From Calothrix sp. PCC 6303 (GTDB lineage Bacteria; Cyanobacteriota; Cyanobacteriia; Cyanobacteriales; Nostocaceae), in NCBI RefSeq assembly GCF_000317435.1, contig NC_019751.1:6386001-6450000 (forward strand): a DNA stretch of 64,000 nt. Reading direction: 5' to 3'. Under the pieces are notes generated by a model that saw only the letters and a list, made by a program, of their open reading frames with translations, had not been told where the DNA came from and did no database searches. A program made the translations under genes and the position numbers. Below are positions 57,063 to 64,000 of this stretch, piece after piece (within the stretch, counting starts at the first letter, position 1; each line of letters starts with the position of its first letter).

Positions 57063-58757
57063 TTACTTTTTCTTCCCACTTGCTTTTGTTGTTTTCGCAG
57101 CTTTTTTCGCAGCTTTTTCAGCTTCAATAGCTGCTAATTTTGCGGCTTCTTTTTCTTCTTCAATTTTGCTGAGATAGTAATGGTAATCGCCTAAATAAAC
57201 GCGGAATTCACCATCCCGAATTTCCACAATTTTGTTGGCTACTTGTGAGATAAAATAACGGTCGTGGGAAACAACTATCACACTACCATCATAGTTTTGA
57301 AGGGCGCTTTCTAACATTTCCTTAGCGGGAATATCTAAGTGGTTTGTTGGCTCATCTAGAATCAGTAAATTAGCTGGACGTAAGAGCATTTTTGCTAATG
57401 CTAAACGAGCTTTTTCTCCACCACTAAGGGGAGCAACATTTTTAAAAACAGTGTCACCGCTAAATAAAAATTTACCTAATAGTGTACGAACTTCTTCATT
57501 ACTCCAGTCTGGCATCTCATCATGGATGGTATCCATAACTGACTTATTCAAATCTAAGGCTTCAGCTTGGTTCTGTTCAAAGTATCCAGGAATCACATTA
57601 TGATCGCCTAATTTAACAATTCCTTCTGTAGGCTGTTCCATGCCAGTAATTAGGCGTAGAAGTGTTGATTTGCCAGCACCATTAGGACCAAGAAAGGCAA
57701 TTCTATCACCCCTTTCAATTAATAAGTCTGCACCTAAAAATAGGACTTTATCATCATAAATGTGGGTTAGATTTTTTATTTCCACTACTTCCCTACCACT
57801 ACGAGGTGCAGGAGGAAATTGGAAATGTAATGTTCTAACACTACTTGTAGGTGCTTCGATGCGCTCAATTTTATCTAACTGTTTCTCACGGCTTTTTGCT
57901 TGGGTACTGCGAGTTGCACTAGCGCGGAATCTATCGACAAATGTTTGTTGTTTTTCGATTTCTTTTTGCTGACGTTCAAAAGCACTCATCTGTGCAGATT
58001 GATTTTCCGCTTTTTGTTGTAAATATGCGGAATAATTCCCTAAATAAGTACTGGAAACACCGCGTTCAGTTTCCACAATTTGGGTACAAAGACGATCTAA
58101 GAATTCCCGGTCATGGGAAACTATGATCATTGGGGTAGTGAGTTTCTTGAGATATCCTTCCAGCCACTCAATGGTTTCCAAATCCAAGTGGTTTGTCGGT
58201 TCATCCAGTAGCAATAAGTCGGGATTCTGGAGCAAAATTTTCCCTAAACCCATCCGCATTTGCCAACCACCGCTAAATGCACTCACCAAGCGATCGCTAT
58301 CTTCCAGAACAAACCCCATTTCGGGTAAAATTTTCCCAATCCGTGCATCTAAGCCATAACCATCCAAGCCTTCAAACTGCCGTTGTAACTTATCTAGCTT
58401 ATTAATTAATTTGTCCAACTCATCGGGTGTTGCGGTTTCCATGTCGCGCTGCACCTGCAACAAACCCATCTGTACTTCGTTTGCTTCCTTAAATACAGTC
58501 CAAAACTCTTCGCTGACTGTACGTGTGGGATCAACTTCAAATTCTTGGTTAAGATAGGCAATATTTAAGCTAGAAGGACGAATAATCTCCCCCGCAGTCG
58601 GTTCAATCTCCCCGGCAATAATTTTTAATTGGGTGGATTTTCCCGCACCATTAACCCCTACCAAGCCAATGCGATCGCCTGACTTAACTTCCCAGTTTAC
58701 ATCCTTGAGAACTTCTCCTGTTGGGTAAATCTTACTAATATGTTCGAGTCGCAGCAT
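57063..58757 (-). CDS. ABC-F family ATPase (translation factor type)
   Basis: A 564-residue protein with two ABC ATPase domains and no membrane part. Walker A motifs are GVNGAGKST (about 34-42) and GPNGAGKST (about 354-362). Signatures are FSGGWQMRMGLGK and LSGGEKARLALAK, and Walker B LLLLDEPTNHLDLET and LLILDEPTNHLDIPA. The inter-domain linker (about 240-310, FERQQKEIEKQQTFVDRFRA) is the ABC-F hallmark. A Lys/Ala-rich tail ends it. ABC-F proteins act on ribosomes; the subgroup (Uup/YbiT-like) is uncertain. Confidence 0.92.
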   Translation of the reverse strand: MLRLEHISKIYPTGEVLKDVNWEVKSGDRIGLVGVNGAGKSTQLKIIAGEIEPTAGEIIRPSSLNIAYLNQEFEVDPTRTVSEEFWTVFKEANEVQMGLLQVQRDMETATPDELDKLINKLDKLQRQFEGLDGYGLDARIGKILPEMGFVLEDSDRLVSAFSGGWQMRMGLGKILLQNPDLLLLDEPTNHLDLETIEWLEGYLKKLTTPMIIVSHDREFLDRLCTQIVETERGVSSTYLGNYSAYLQQKAENQSAQMSAFERQQKEIEKQQTFVDRFRASATRSTQAKSREKQLDKIERIEAPTSSVRTLHFQFPPAPRSGREVVEIKNLTHIYDDKVLFLGADLLIERGDRIAFLGPNGAGKSTLLRLITGMEQPTEGIVKLGDHNVIPGYFEQNQAEALDLNKSVMDTIHDEMPDWSNEEVRTLLGKFLFSGDTVFKNVAPLSGGEKARLALAKMLLRPANLLILDEPTNHLDIPAKEMLESALQNYDGSVIVVSHDRYFISQVANKIVEIRDGEFRVYLGDYHYYLSKIEEEKEAAKLAAIEAEKAAKKAAKTTKASGKKK

Positions 58758-59078
58758 TGGTTATCTCCGGGGTAGGAAGTTGGTTAAAGGGATCTAGATT
58801 GATGCCGAGTTAATCTTAACAAAATTTAACCACAAATATGTGCTCAACATACATCAAGTAGGAAAATTAATTGGAAGTTATATTTTTGGGGATCTTGACT
58901 GCTGCTACAGTGGTGAGTTGTAGGGTGTGGATATAGAAAATCCAATAAGTAAAAATACTATCCCGGAAAGGTTTCAAACTAGCTTCAGCCGAATAACTAA
59001 CTACTCTGTAAGTTCAAAGAACGGGGACTTCATAGTATTTATTCTCCCCAAAAAATTATTTTGAGTAAAGTATGAGAC
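58758..59078. other. 321-base intergenic region
   Basis: AT-rich. It is downstream of the aspartoacylase-like gene and upstream of the ABC-F gene, so it should hold the latter's promoter. No structured element stands out. Confidence 0.4.
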
Positions 59079-60026
59079 TTAATTTGCATTTTCTGGGATA
59101 TTAAAATGTATTTTTGTTTCTCTATTTATAATTCTCAATTCTTGGCTAATCTCTAATTTTTCACAAATACACATAGCAATACCTTTTTCATAATATGCGG
59201 CTTCATTAATAAAGACTGGATAAACAATTGATTTCTCTTCATGTAAAATTTCTTCACCTTCTAAGGTGACAAAAATTGGTTTACCAGGATATAGAGGTTC
59301 ATAATCTCTAAATTGTAAATTCGGGTGAACCATTGCTTGAATTTCGCCAGATGGATTTCTCGGATAATCAATACTATGGGTAACTTGATAAATAACTGGA
59401 ATATTTTCGACTTTTGGCTCTTTTTCTTGATTACAAGCTTCTAAATAATCTAGAATTAAATAAATAAGTTTTTCAGTTTCTTGAAACAATCTAGCATCTA
59501 ATATGTTTTGGGCAATCGCACCAACTTCTACGGTGCAGCCAAATTCACTAATAGAATCTAGATGGGAATTCTCTGTATCACCAATTAAAGAGCAAAGTAT
59601 TTTAATCTCCGGCATCATTGATTGTAAGTAAGCAGCAAAGTCTATATAGTGAGACTCTAAGCCTCTTAAAATAACCGTCAAACCCATATTAGAAGTGGTA
59701 GTATGCAAATCCACTATAAAGTCCGCTTCTAAACTACCTCCACTACCGAAAATTTGAGATATTTCCAAAGCACGCTTTGCTTCGTAAGTCGATAAAGCTG
59801 GATTTGCTAAATCTTGTTTGAGAAAACACCGATTTAAATCAGTATCGAAATATCGCTTTCCAATCTCAAAAGCTTTAGGATTAGCCATAAATGTCACTGT
59901 TTCAAAACTTGAACGTTGAATTAAGCTGGGTAAATTTTCAAACTTCTTAATTAAGTAAATACCCGTTAATTCATTTCCATGGGTTCCACCTGCGATCGCA
60001 ACTCGCCTAATTTGATTTAAGCTCAT
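59079..60026 (-). CDS. Aspartoacylase / succinylglutamate desuccinylase family zinc hydrolase
   Basis: A 315-residue M14-like zinc deacylase close to aspartoacylase, which splits N-acetyl-aspartate. Zinc ligands are H and E in GGTHGNELTG (about 13-22) and H in DLHTTTSNMG (about 105-114). The substrate arginine is in FDTDLNRCF (about 59-67), and the catalytic Glu is in CTVEVGAIAQ (about 164-173). Length and motifs match cyanobacterial AspA-like proteins. The real substrate is not known. The dgcA/dgcN pair in this window handles acetylated acidic amino acids, but is 48 kb away. Confidence 0.87.
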   Translation of the reverse strand: MSLNQIRRVAIAGGTHGNELTGIYLIKKFENLPSLIQRSSFETVTFMANPKAFEIGKRYFDTDLNRCFLKQDLANPALSTYEAKRALEISQIFGSGGSLEADFIVDLHTTTSNMGLTVILRGLESHYIDFAAYLQSMMPEIKILCSLIGDTENSHLDSISEFGCTVEVGAIAQNILDARLFQETEKLIYLILDYLEACNQEKEPKVENIPVIYQVTHSIDYPRNPSGEIQAMVHPNLQFRDYEPLYPGKPIFVTLEGEEILHEEKSIVYPVFINEAAYYEKGIAMCICEKLEISQELRIINRETKIHFNIPENAN

Positions 60027-60383
60027 AGTTATTAATTATTGATTTAGATTGCATCTAGTAAATTAACTAACCTTTACCATATACGGCAGAATAGGTATTG
60101 GGTTGAGTTTGCGATCGCTTTATTGAGCGAAAGGTACATTAGCTTACTTATTCATTGCAGTATCGTTTCTGTAAGTTTAGTCAGTGACTCTAAAACTTGA
60201 GTTAGCAGAACTAATTAAATGTCGTTACAGCCTGAATATTAGCAGATTCTAATCGCCATGCGATCGATTACTAAAATTTTTCTCAATCAAGTATATGCAG
60301 TATTTATACGGAATGCTTCTATGTATTCGCTAACTACAATAATGTAGTTAGGTTTTGCGCGAATAGAAGCATAGTCAATAAAA
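60027..60383. other. Intergenic region before the hydrolase gene
   Basis: A 357-base divergent spacer. Apart from the hairpin at 60313-60372 it is AT-rich and shows no gene. Confidence 0.4.
60313..60372. repeat. Long imperfect hairpin before the hydrolase gene
   Basis: ATGCTTCTAT then ATTCGC (60313-60330) pair with GCGAATAGAAGCAT (60359-60372) with a 4-nt bulge. Inside, CTAACTACA (60330-60338) pairs with TGTAGTTAG (60343-60351) around ATAA. It ends about 12 bases before the first possible start codon, so it could be a MITE or a translation-control hairpin. Confidence 0.7.
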
Positions 60384-60398
60384 TTGAGGTTCCTTGAA

Positions 60399-61322
60399 GT
60401 GCTTGTTTTTTTTATTCACGGTGTTGCTACAAAAGATGCAGGCTACTCAAGACGGTTAGAAACTCTCATCAAAGAAGATTTGAACCGTCGCAATGTGCCT
60501 TTTCCAATTTTTTATGCCAGCTTTTGGGGTAATACTTTCAAACGGACAGGTCAATTGTGGAATTGCATTCATGAAGATTTGAAGGATCTAAAGAAAAGTC
60601 ATCCCGCAGTTAAGGTTCCAGATGTTTTTCGTTATCAAGAATTTAGGGAAGATTTTATTTCAGAATTTTTTGGCGATGTACTAACATACTTTAATACTGA
60701 GCGTGGAAAGGATATTCGAGAGAGTATTTGCGGTCAATTAAAAAAGTTTATTAGTTTTCATCCAGAAGATGATGGAATTCATCTTGTGACTCACTCATTA
60801 GGTAGCGTTATGCTATGGGATATTTTGTTTTCTGATAGATTCACTCCTGACGATCCAGCTTTTGAGATACGTAAACTTCTCAATCTCAAAGAAGGTTCTA
60901 GTAGCTATCAGGGGAAAGACTTGAAAAGTATTACAACAATGGGTTCACCAATTCTATTTTTTAACTTAATGCTTGATATTAAACCCTGTAAAATCAAAGA
61001 ATTTACAGAAAAATATCAAAAAAATTCTATTAGATGGATCAATATTATTCATTCATCAGATATTATCGCATACCCATTACAAGCAAGTTTAGAAACAAAA
61101 TCGTTATCAAATTTATTCTTCAGAGATAAGTATATTTGTGCTGATGCAAATTGGCTAGAAAGAGGAGCGCTCACTATGGGACAAGCTCATACAGCAATGG
61201 CTGTAAGTGTTGTTGATGGTCATACTTCTTACTGGGGTAGTCCTGGTACAGCGCGTTTAGTTTCAGCAAATTTGGTGGGAGACTGTACTGCTATTGACTC
61301 TGCCAAAATAGATACTTTGTAA
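60399..61322 (+). CDS. Alpha/beta-hydrolase (lipase/esterase-like), unknown substrate
   Basis: A protein of about 307 residues. The opening strand with oxyanion loop is LVFFIHGVATKDAGYSRRLE. The nucleophile elbow is THSLGSVMLWDI (Ser near residue 138), and a late His is likely in QAHTAMAVSVVDGHTSYWG. No signal peptide. The start is unsure: GTG at 60399 follows GAGG at a fair distance, and TTG at 60384 is the alternative. Cyanobacteria encode similar stand-alone hydrolases of unknown role. It sits directly behind a strong hairpin. Confidence 0.75.
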   Translation: MLVFFIHGVATKDAGYSRRLETLIKEDLNRRNVPFPIFYASFWGNTFKRTGQLWNCIHEDLKDLKKSHPAVKVPDVFRYQEFREDFISEFFGDVLTYFNTERGKDIRESICGQLKKFISFHPEDDGIHLVTHSLGSVMLWDILFSDRFTPDDPAFEIRKLLNLKEGSSSYQGKDLKSITTMGSPILFFNLMLDIKPCKIKEFTEKYQKNSIRWINIIHSSDIIAYPLQASLETKSLSNLFFRDKYICADANWLERGALTMGQAHTAMAVSVVDGHTSYWGSPGTARLVSANLVGDCTAIDSAKIDTL

Positions 61323-61542
61323 GTACAACTCTTGTCGAACAAAATTAATCTTTCCTATTATTTTCTTTTATCTTTTGTATTATTTAAGAACATATACTAG
61401 TCGTTCTATCCTGCAAGCGATCGCTTTCTGCCTAGATAGCTTGTAATATCAATAAATTGGGTATGAATATGACTACAAGTTGATTTTTCAACCTCAGTCC
61501 CAAGCTATTATTAAGATAAAATGAGAACTAGTTGATACAACG

Positions 61543-61797
61543 ATGTCAAAGACTTTCAAAGCTTGGTTGAGAGGAAGCCGTTTAGAGTGGATTGATGAAG
61601 CACCTCAATCTGGAGAGCAAATGCTCCAGATTGAGGTGACGTTTATTGATGAGCAAGCATTCTCAGAAGTCAAAACACGGGGACAGAGGATGGCTGAGAT
61701 ATTGGAAAATCTTGCTGCGACTAAAACCCTGAATTATGTCGATCCGGTTTCTTGGCAGGAAGAAACCCGCCAAGAACGCTCACTGCCAGGACGGTAA
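61543..61797 (+). CDS. Antitoxin-like protein of a second PIN toxin locus
   Basis: An 84-residue protein: SKTFKAWLRGSRLEWIDEAP, then MLQIEVTFIDEQAF, and a helix GQRMAEILENLAATKTL with the motif DPVSWQEETRQER near the end. This matches small VapB-like antitoxins that precede PIN genes in cyanobacteria. The toxin start (GTG at 61801) is three bases after its stop. The antitoxin is intact; the toxin is split by an insertion. Confidence 0.72.
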   Translation: MSKTFKAWLRGSRLEWIDEAPQSGEQMLQIEVTFIDEQAFSEVKTRGQRMAEILENLAATKTLNYVDPVSWQEETRQERSLPGR

Positions 61798-61800
61798 AAC

Positions 61801-62265
61801 GTGCTTCTTGACAGCAACATTATTAAGTAGTTAAACACAATTAATTACACAGTATTAAGGCATGAAACCCTTGTCAAAACTAGATCCTTGTGTGTAAATA
61901 ATTCTGCGCGATTACTTATTTACTCTGCCCAAGCAGAACACTCTAAGTTGAGAAAACTGGTCGCAGACCATTCACCTGCGGTATCATCTCTCAGTTATCT
62001 TGAAGTATTGGGATATCATCTACTGACTGAACAGTCGCGTCAGTATTTTGAGGAATTTTTCCAAATTGCTCAAGTTTTACCAATATCGCAAGACGTGTTA
62101 GCTCAAGCAGTAGCTCTGAGACAGCAGAAACGGATGACTCTAGGTGATGCGATTATTGCCGGAACTGCACTGGTGTATAAGTTGACATTGATAACCAGGA
62201 ATACAGATGATTTTCGTTGGATTGCCGAGCTTAAACTTTTTAATCCATTTGAGGCTGATTTCTGA
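61801..62265 (+). pseudogene. PIN-domain toxin split by a 93-bp insertion
   Basis: The toxin starts at GTG 61801 with VLLDSNII, which holds the first PIN Asp. It then hits a stop (TAG, 61828-61830) inside an inserted element. After the element it continues in the same frame with YSAQAEHSKLRKLVADHSPA and the later acidic residues (SYLEVLGYH, TLGDAIIAGTAL, TRNTDDF). Removing 93 bases with one TA restores VLLDSNIIIYSAQAEHS exactly. The frame from TTG 61888 lacks the catalytic N-terminus. The toxin is therefore probably inactive. Confidence 0.88.
61824..61918. mobile_element. 95-bp MITE with TA target duplication
   Basis: Terminal inverted repeats of 28 bp: TAAGTA, 9 unmatched bases, then AATTAATTACACA on the left (61824-61851). 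The complement TGTGTAAATAATT, 9 bases and TACTTA is on the right (61891-61918), with one mismatch in the paired parts. TA is present at both ends, as expected for IS630/Tc1-mariner-type movement. It carries no gene and lies inside the PIN toxin. Confidence 0.85.
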
Positions 62266-62380
62266 GAATTATATATTTTCAGCCTCAGTCAAGAATTAAA
62301 TTTATCAGGGATGTGCTGGCAGAGCGATCGCTTTTAGGGTTCGTGGGAATATCGCATTCATCCCCAAAGCCCTATTTTAC

Positions 62381-63472
62381 TTAATTACTCGTCGCCAGTT
62401 CCGCCAAACGATCCTGCTGATCTTGAGAAATACAAGATTGGATAATATTTTCAATATCCCCTTCTAATGCTGGATTGAGGGAAAAGTTGATATTGATCCG
62501 ATGGTCTGTAACGCGGTTATCTTTGTAGTTGTATGTCCGTATTTTCTCCGAGCGCGAACCTGTACCCACCTGCAAACGGCGTGCTGAAGTAATCGCCTCT
62601 TGCTGTTCTCTGAGTTTCATTTCATACAACTTAGCGCGGAGGATTTGCATAGCCCGCTCTTTGTTTTGTAACTGGCTGCGTTCTTCAGTACAAAAAATTC
62701 TGATTCCGGTCGGTTTGTGAATTAAGTCGGCGGCTGTTTCCACTTTGTTGACGTTTTGTCCACCTGCACCACCAGAACGGGCGGTTTTCATTTCGATGTC
62801 TTTGGGGTCAATATGAATTTCCACCTCATCAACTTCCGGCATGATTGCCACGGTGGCAGTAGATGTATGTACTCTTCCCCCAGCTTCAGTTACAGGTACC
62901 CGTTGAACCCGATGTACTCCGGCTTCAAATTTGAGCTTACTATATACGCTGTCGCCTTGAATTTCTAAAATTGCTTCTTTAAAACCACCCATTTCCGCCA
63001 GTGATTCACTGACTAATTTGACCCGCCAATTTTGGGTATCAGCGTAGCGAGAATACATCCGCACCAAATCACCCGCCCAAATACTGGCTTCATCTCCACC
63101 AGTTCCGGCGCGGATTTCCAGCATGATGTTTTTATCATCGTTGGGGTCGCGGGGTAATAATAAAATTGTTAAACGATTTTCTAACTCAGTAATTTTCTGC
63201 TCAAGTTCTTGAACTTCCGACGACGCAATTTCATACATTTCTTGGTCGCCTTGAGCTTCTTTTAATACCTCACGAGCGCCAATTATTTCTTCTTGGGCAA
63301 TTTTCCAATTTTCGTAGGTATCGACAACTTCTTCTAATGATGAGCGCGATTTAGCGATTTTTTGATACTCATCTGGATCTTTAGCAGTATCAGGATCGCC
63401 TAGACGACGGGTTAACTCATGAAAAGTTTGTTCGGCAGATTTGAGTTTCTCCAGCAGGTATTGTTCAGCCAT
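62381..63472 (-). CDS. prfA: Peptide chain release factor 1
   Basis: RF1 terminates translation at UAA and UAG. It has 363 residues from the ATG at 63472 ([17 protein letters not shown]); an in-frame extension to 63541 is not supported. The catalytic GGQ is at 237-239 in [12 protein letters not shown]. The stop-codon reading PxT motif is present as PVT in [15 protein letters not shown], where E. coli RF1 has PAT. It lies downstream of the rpsI-rpmE genes in the usual cyanobacterial order. Confidence 0.96.
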   Translation of the reverse strand: MAEQYLLEKLKSAEQTFHELTRRLGDPDTAKDPDEYQKIAKSRSSLEEVVDTYENWKIAQEEIIGAREVLKEAQGDQEMYEIASSEVQELEQKITELENRLTILLLPRDPNDDKNIMLEIRAGTGGDEASIWAGDLVRMYSRYADTQNWRVKLVSESLAEMGGFKEAILEIQGDSVYSKLKFEAGVHRVQRVPVTEAGGRVHTSTATVAIMPEVDEVEIHIDPKDIEMKTARSGGAGGQNVNKVETAADLIHKPTGIRIFCTEERSQLQNKERAMQILRAKLYEMKLREQQEAITSARRLQVGTGSRSEKIRTYNYKDNRVTDHRININFSLNPALEGDIENIIQSCISQDQQDRLAELATSN

Positions 63473-63572
63473 GACAGTGCAATGCTCCTTAAAAAATAAT
63501 AACTCGGCTCGGCAAAGTACACAAAAGCGACCCGGCAGCAAGTGCGGGGTCGTTCAAAGCAGAGCCAAGTCG

Positions 63573-63809
63573 CTACTTTTGCTCGTCGCTAGCAGCTGAT
63601 TGGTCAAACATGCCGTATTTCCGCATGAAGCGCTCGACACGACCTTCGGTATCAATCATCTTCTGGGTTCCGGTATAAAAGGGGTGGTTTCCAGACCAAA
63701 CATCTACATGTAATTCGGGTTTGGTGGAGCCGACTGTCATCACAACTTGTCCGTTGCAGATGACTTTTGCTTCTGGATACCACTTAGGATGAATATCTGG
63801 TTTTGCCAT
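63573..63809 (-). CDS. rpmE: 50S ribosomal protein L31
   Basis: bL31, 78 residues from the ATG at 63809 (MAKPDIHPKWYPEAKVICNG). It has VGSTKPELHVDVWSGNHPFYTGTQKMIDTEGRVERFMRKYG. Only one Cys is present, so it is the zinc-free type. The C-terminal tail (GMFDQSAASDEQK) is typical of cyanobacteria. The frame extends to 63980 but the N-terminal part is not L31. It lies between rpsI and prfA. Confidence 0.96.
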   Translation of the reverse strand: MAKPDIHPKWYPEAKVICNGQVVMTVGSTKPELHVDVWSGNHPFYTGTQKMIDTEGRVERFMRKYGMFDQSAASDEQK

Positions 63810-63903
63810 GGTTCCTATTGTGGTTACTGAGATTTTAATTATAACTGCTGCTTGAGTGTGGAAAACAGGGAATAGGGATAATATTGTTTCCCCAAAGCCC
63901 AAT

Positions 63904-64000
63904 TTACCGTTTGGAGTACTGAGGAGCTTTACGAGCTTTATGTAAACCGTATTTCTTCCGCTCTTTTGCTCGTGGGTCACGAGTTAGATAGCCTTCGGTT
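63904..64000 (-). CDS. rpsI: 30S ribosomal protein S9, C-terminal end (partial)
   Basis: The last 31 codons of uS9, cut by the window edge. The frame reads [20 protein letters not shown] then [10 protein letters not shown] and stop. The basic tail ending SKR reaches the P-site tRNA in the ribosome. rpsI-rpmE-prfA is a common ribosomal gene order. Confidence 0.93.
   Translation of the reverse strand, partial: TEGYLTRDPRAKERKKYGLHKARKAPQYSKR

Noticed and set aside
61888-62265. Intact PIN toxin starting at TTG 61888
   Set aside because: This frame lacks the N-terminal catalytic Asp, and its first residues come from the inserted element.
63810-63980. N-terminal extension of L31
   Set aside because: The sequence before MAKPDIHPKW is not L31-like; it is the spacer between rpsI and rpmE.

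Overview
The window is chromosomal DNA of a cyanobacterium, probably a filamentous one of the Nostocales type. The signs are photosystem II genes (psbH, psbN), the carboxysome shell gene ccmP, DUF4912, GUN4, pentapeptide-repeat and multi-GAF proteins, many GCGATCGC (HIP1-type) octamers, and several families of short dispersed repeats. No exact species can be named from the sequence alone. Genes lie on both strands with long, repeat-rich spacers.

Layout. 0.3-7.7 kb: rimI; the lysA-cdaA-uppS group (diaminopimelate, cyclic di-AMP, undecaprenyl diphosphate); a DUF3143 gene; a J-domain membrane protein; gyrB. 8-15.3 kb: amino-acid permease, a four-helix-bundle gene bracketed by G-rich repeats, the dgcA/dgcN-like pair, ureD-ureA-ureB without ureC, a pentapeptide protein and ccmP. 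15.5-18.7 kb: psbH, psbN, then a Ro60 (TROVE) gene preceded by four tRNA-like RNA genes. 18.7-28.3 kb: lysR/azoR pair, a broken porin, a broken PIN toxin with its antitoxin, an MFS exporter, an Rpn-type nuclease between direct repeats, and an EACC1/caspase-GUN4 conflict operon. 28.3-45.1 kb: pyrD, a multi-GAF kinase-like protein, glgB, an ftsL-like gene and ftsI, a minisatellite, an SRPBCC protein, a histone-deacetylase-family enzyme, a nested inverted-repeat element and a large pentapeptide protein. 45.3-51.9 kb: a sugar ABC ATPase, cobD, pyrR, hicAB, and cobG-cobH-cobI behind a cobalamin riboswitch. 52-64 kb: DUF4912, purD, an ABC-F ATPase, an aspartoacylase-family enzyme, a lipase-like hydrolase, a PIN toxin split by a small MITE, prfA, rpmE and the 3' end of rpsI.

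Most notable. Just upstream of the Ro60 gene, on the same strand, lie four RNAs of about 125-140 nt. Each has a tRNA-like acceptor stem, D arm and T arm. Where a tRNA would have its anticodon arm, each carries an insert ending in AGGGTTATCG. In three of them the insert also holds a GCAA-capped hairpin whose strands resemble the Ro-binding stem of Y RNAs. I infer that they are Y RNAs arranged as circularly permuted tRNA chimeras. A good sigma70-type promoter (TTGACA, 17 nt, TACATT) sits just before the first one.

Several genes are visibly damaged: a porin by a nonsense codon, one PIN toxin by a 1-nt frameshift and another by a 93-bp insertion flanked by TA. Short repeats have also entered coding sequence in frame, in the GAF protein.
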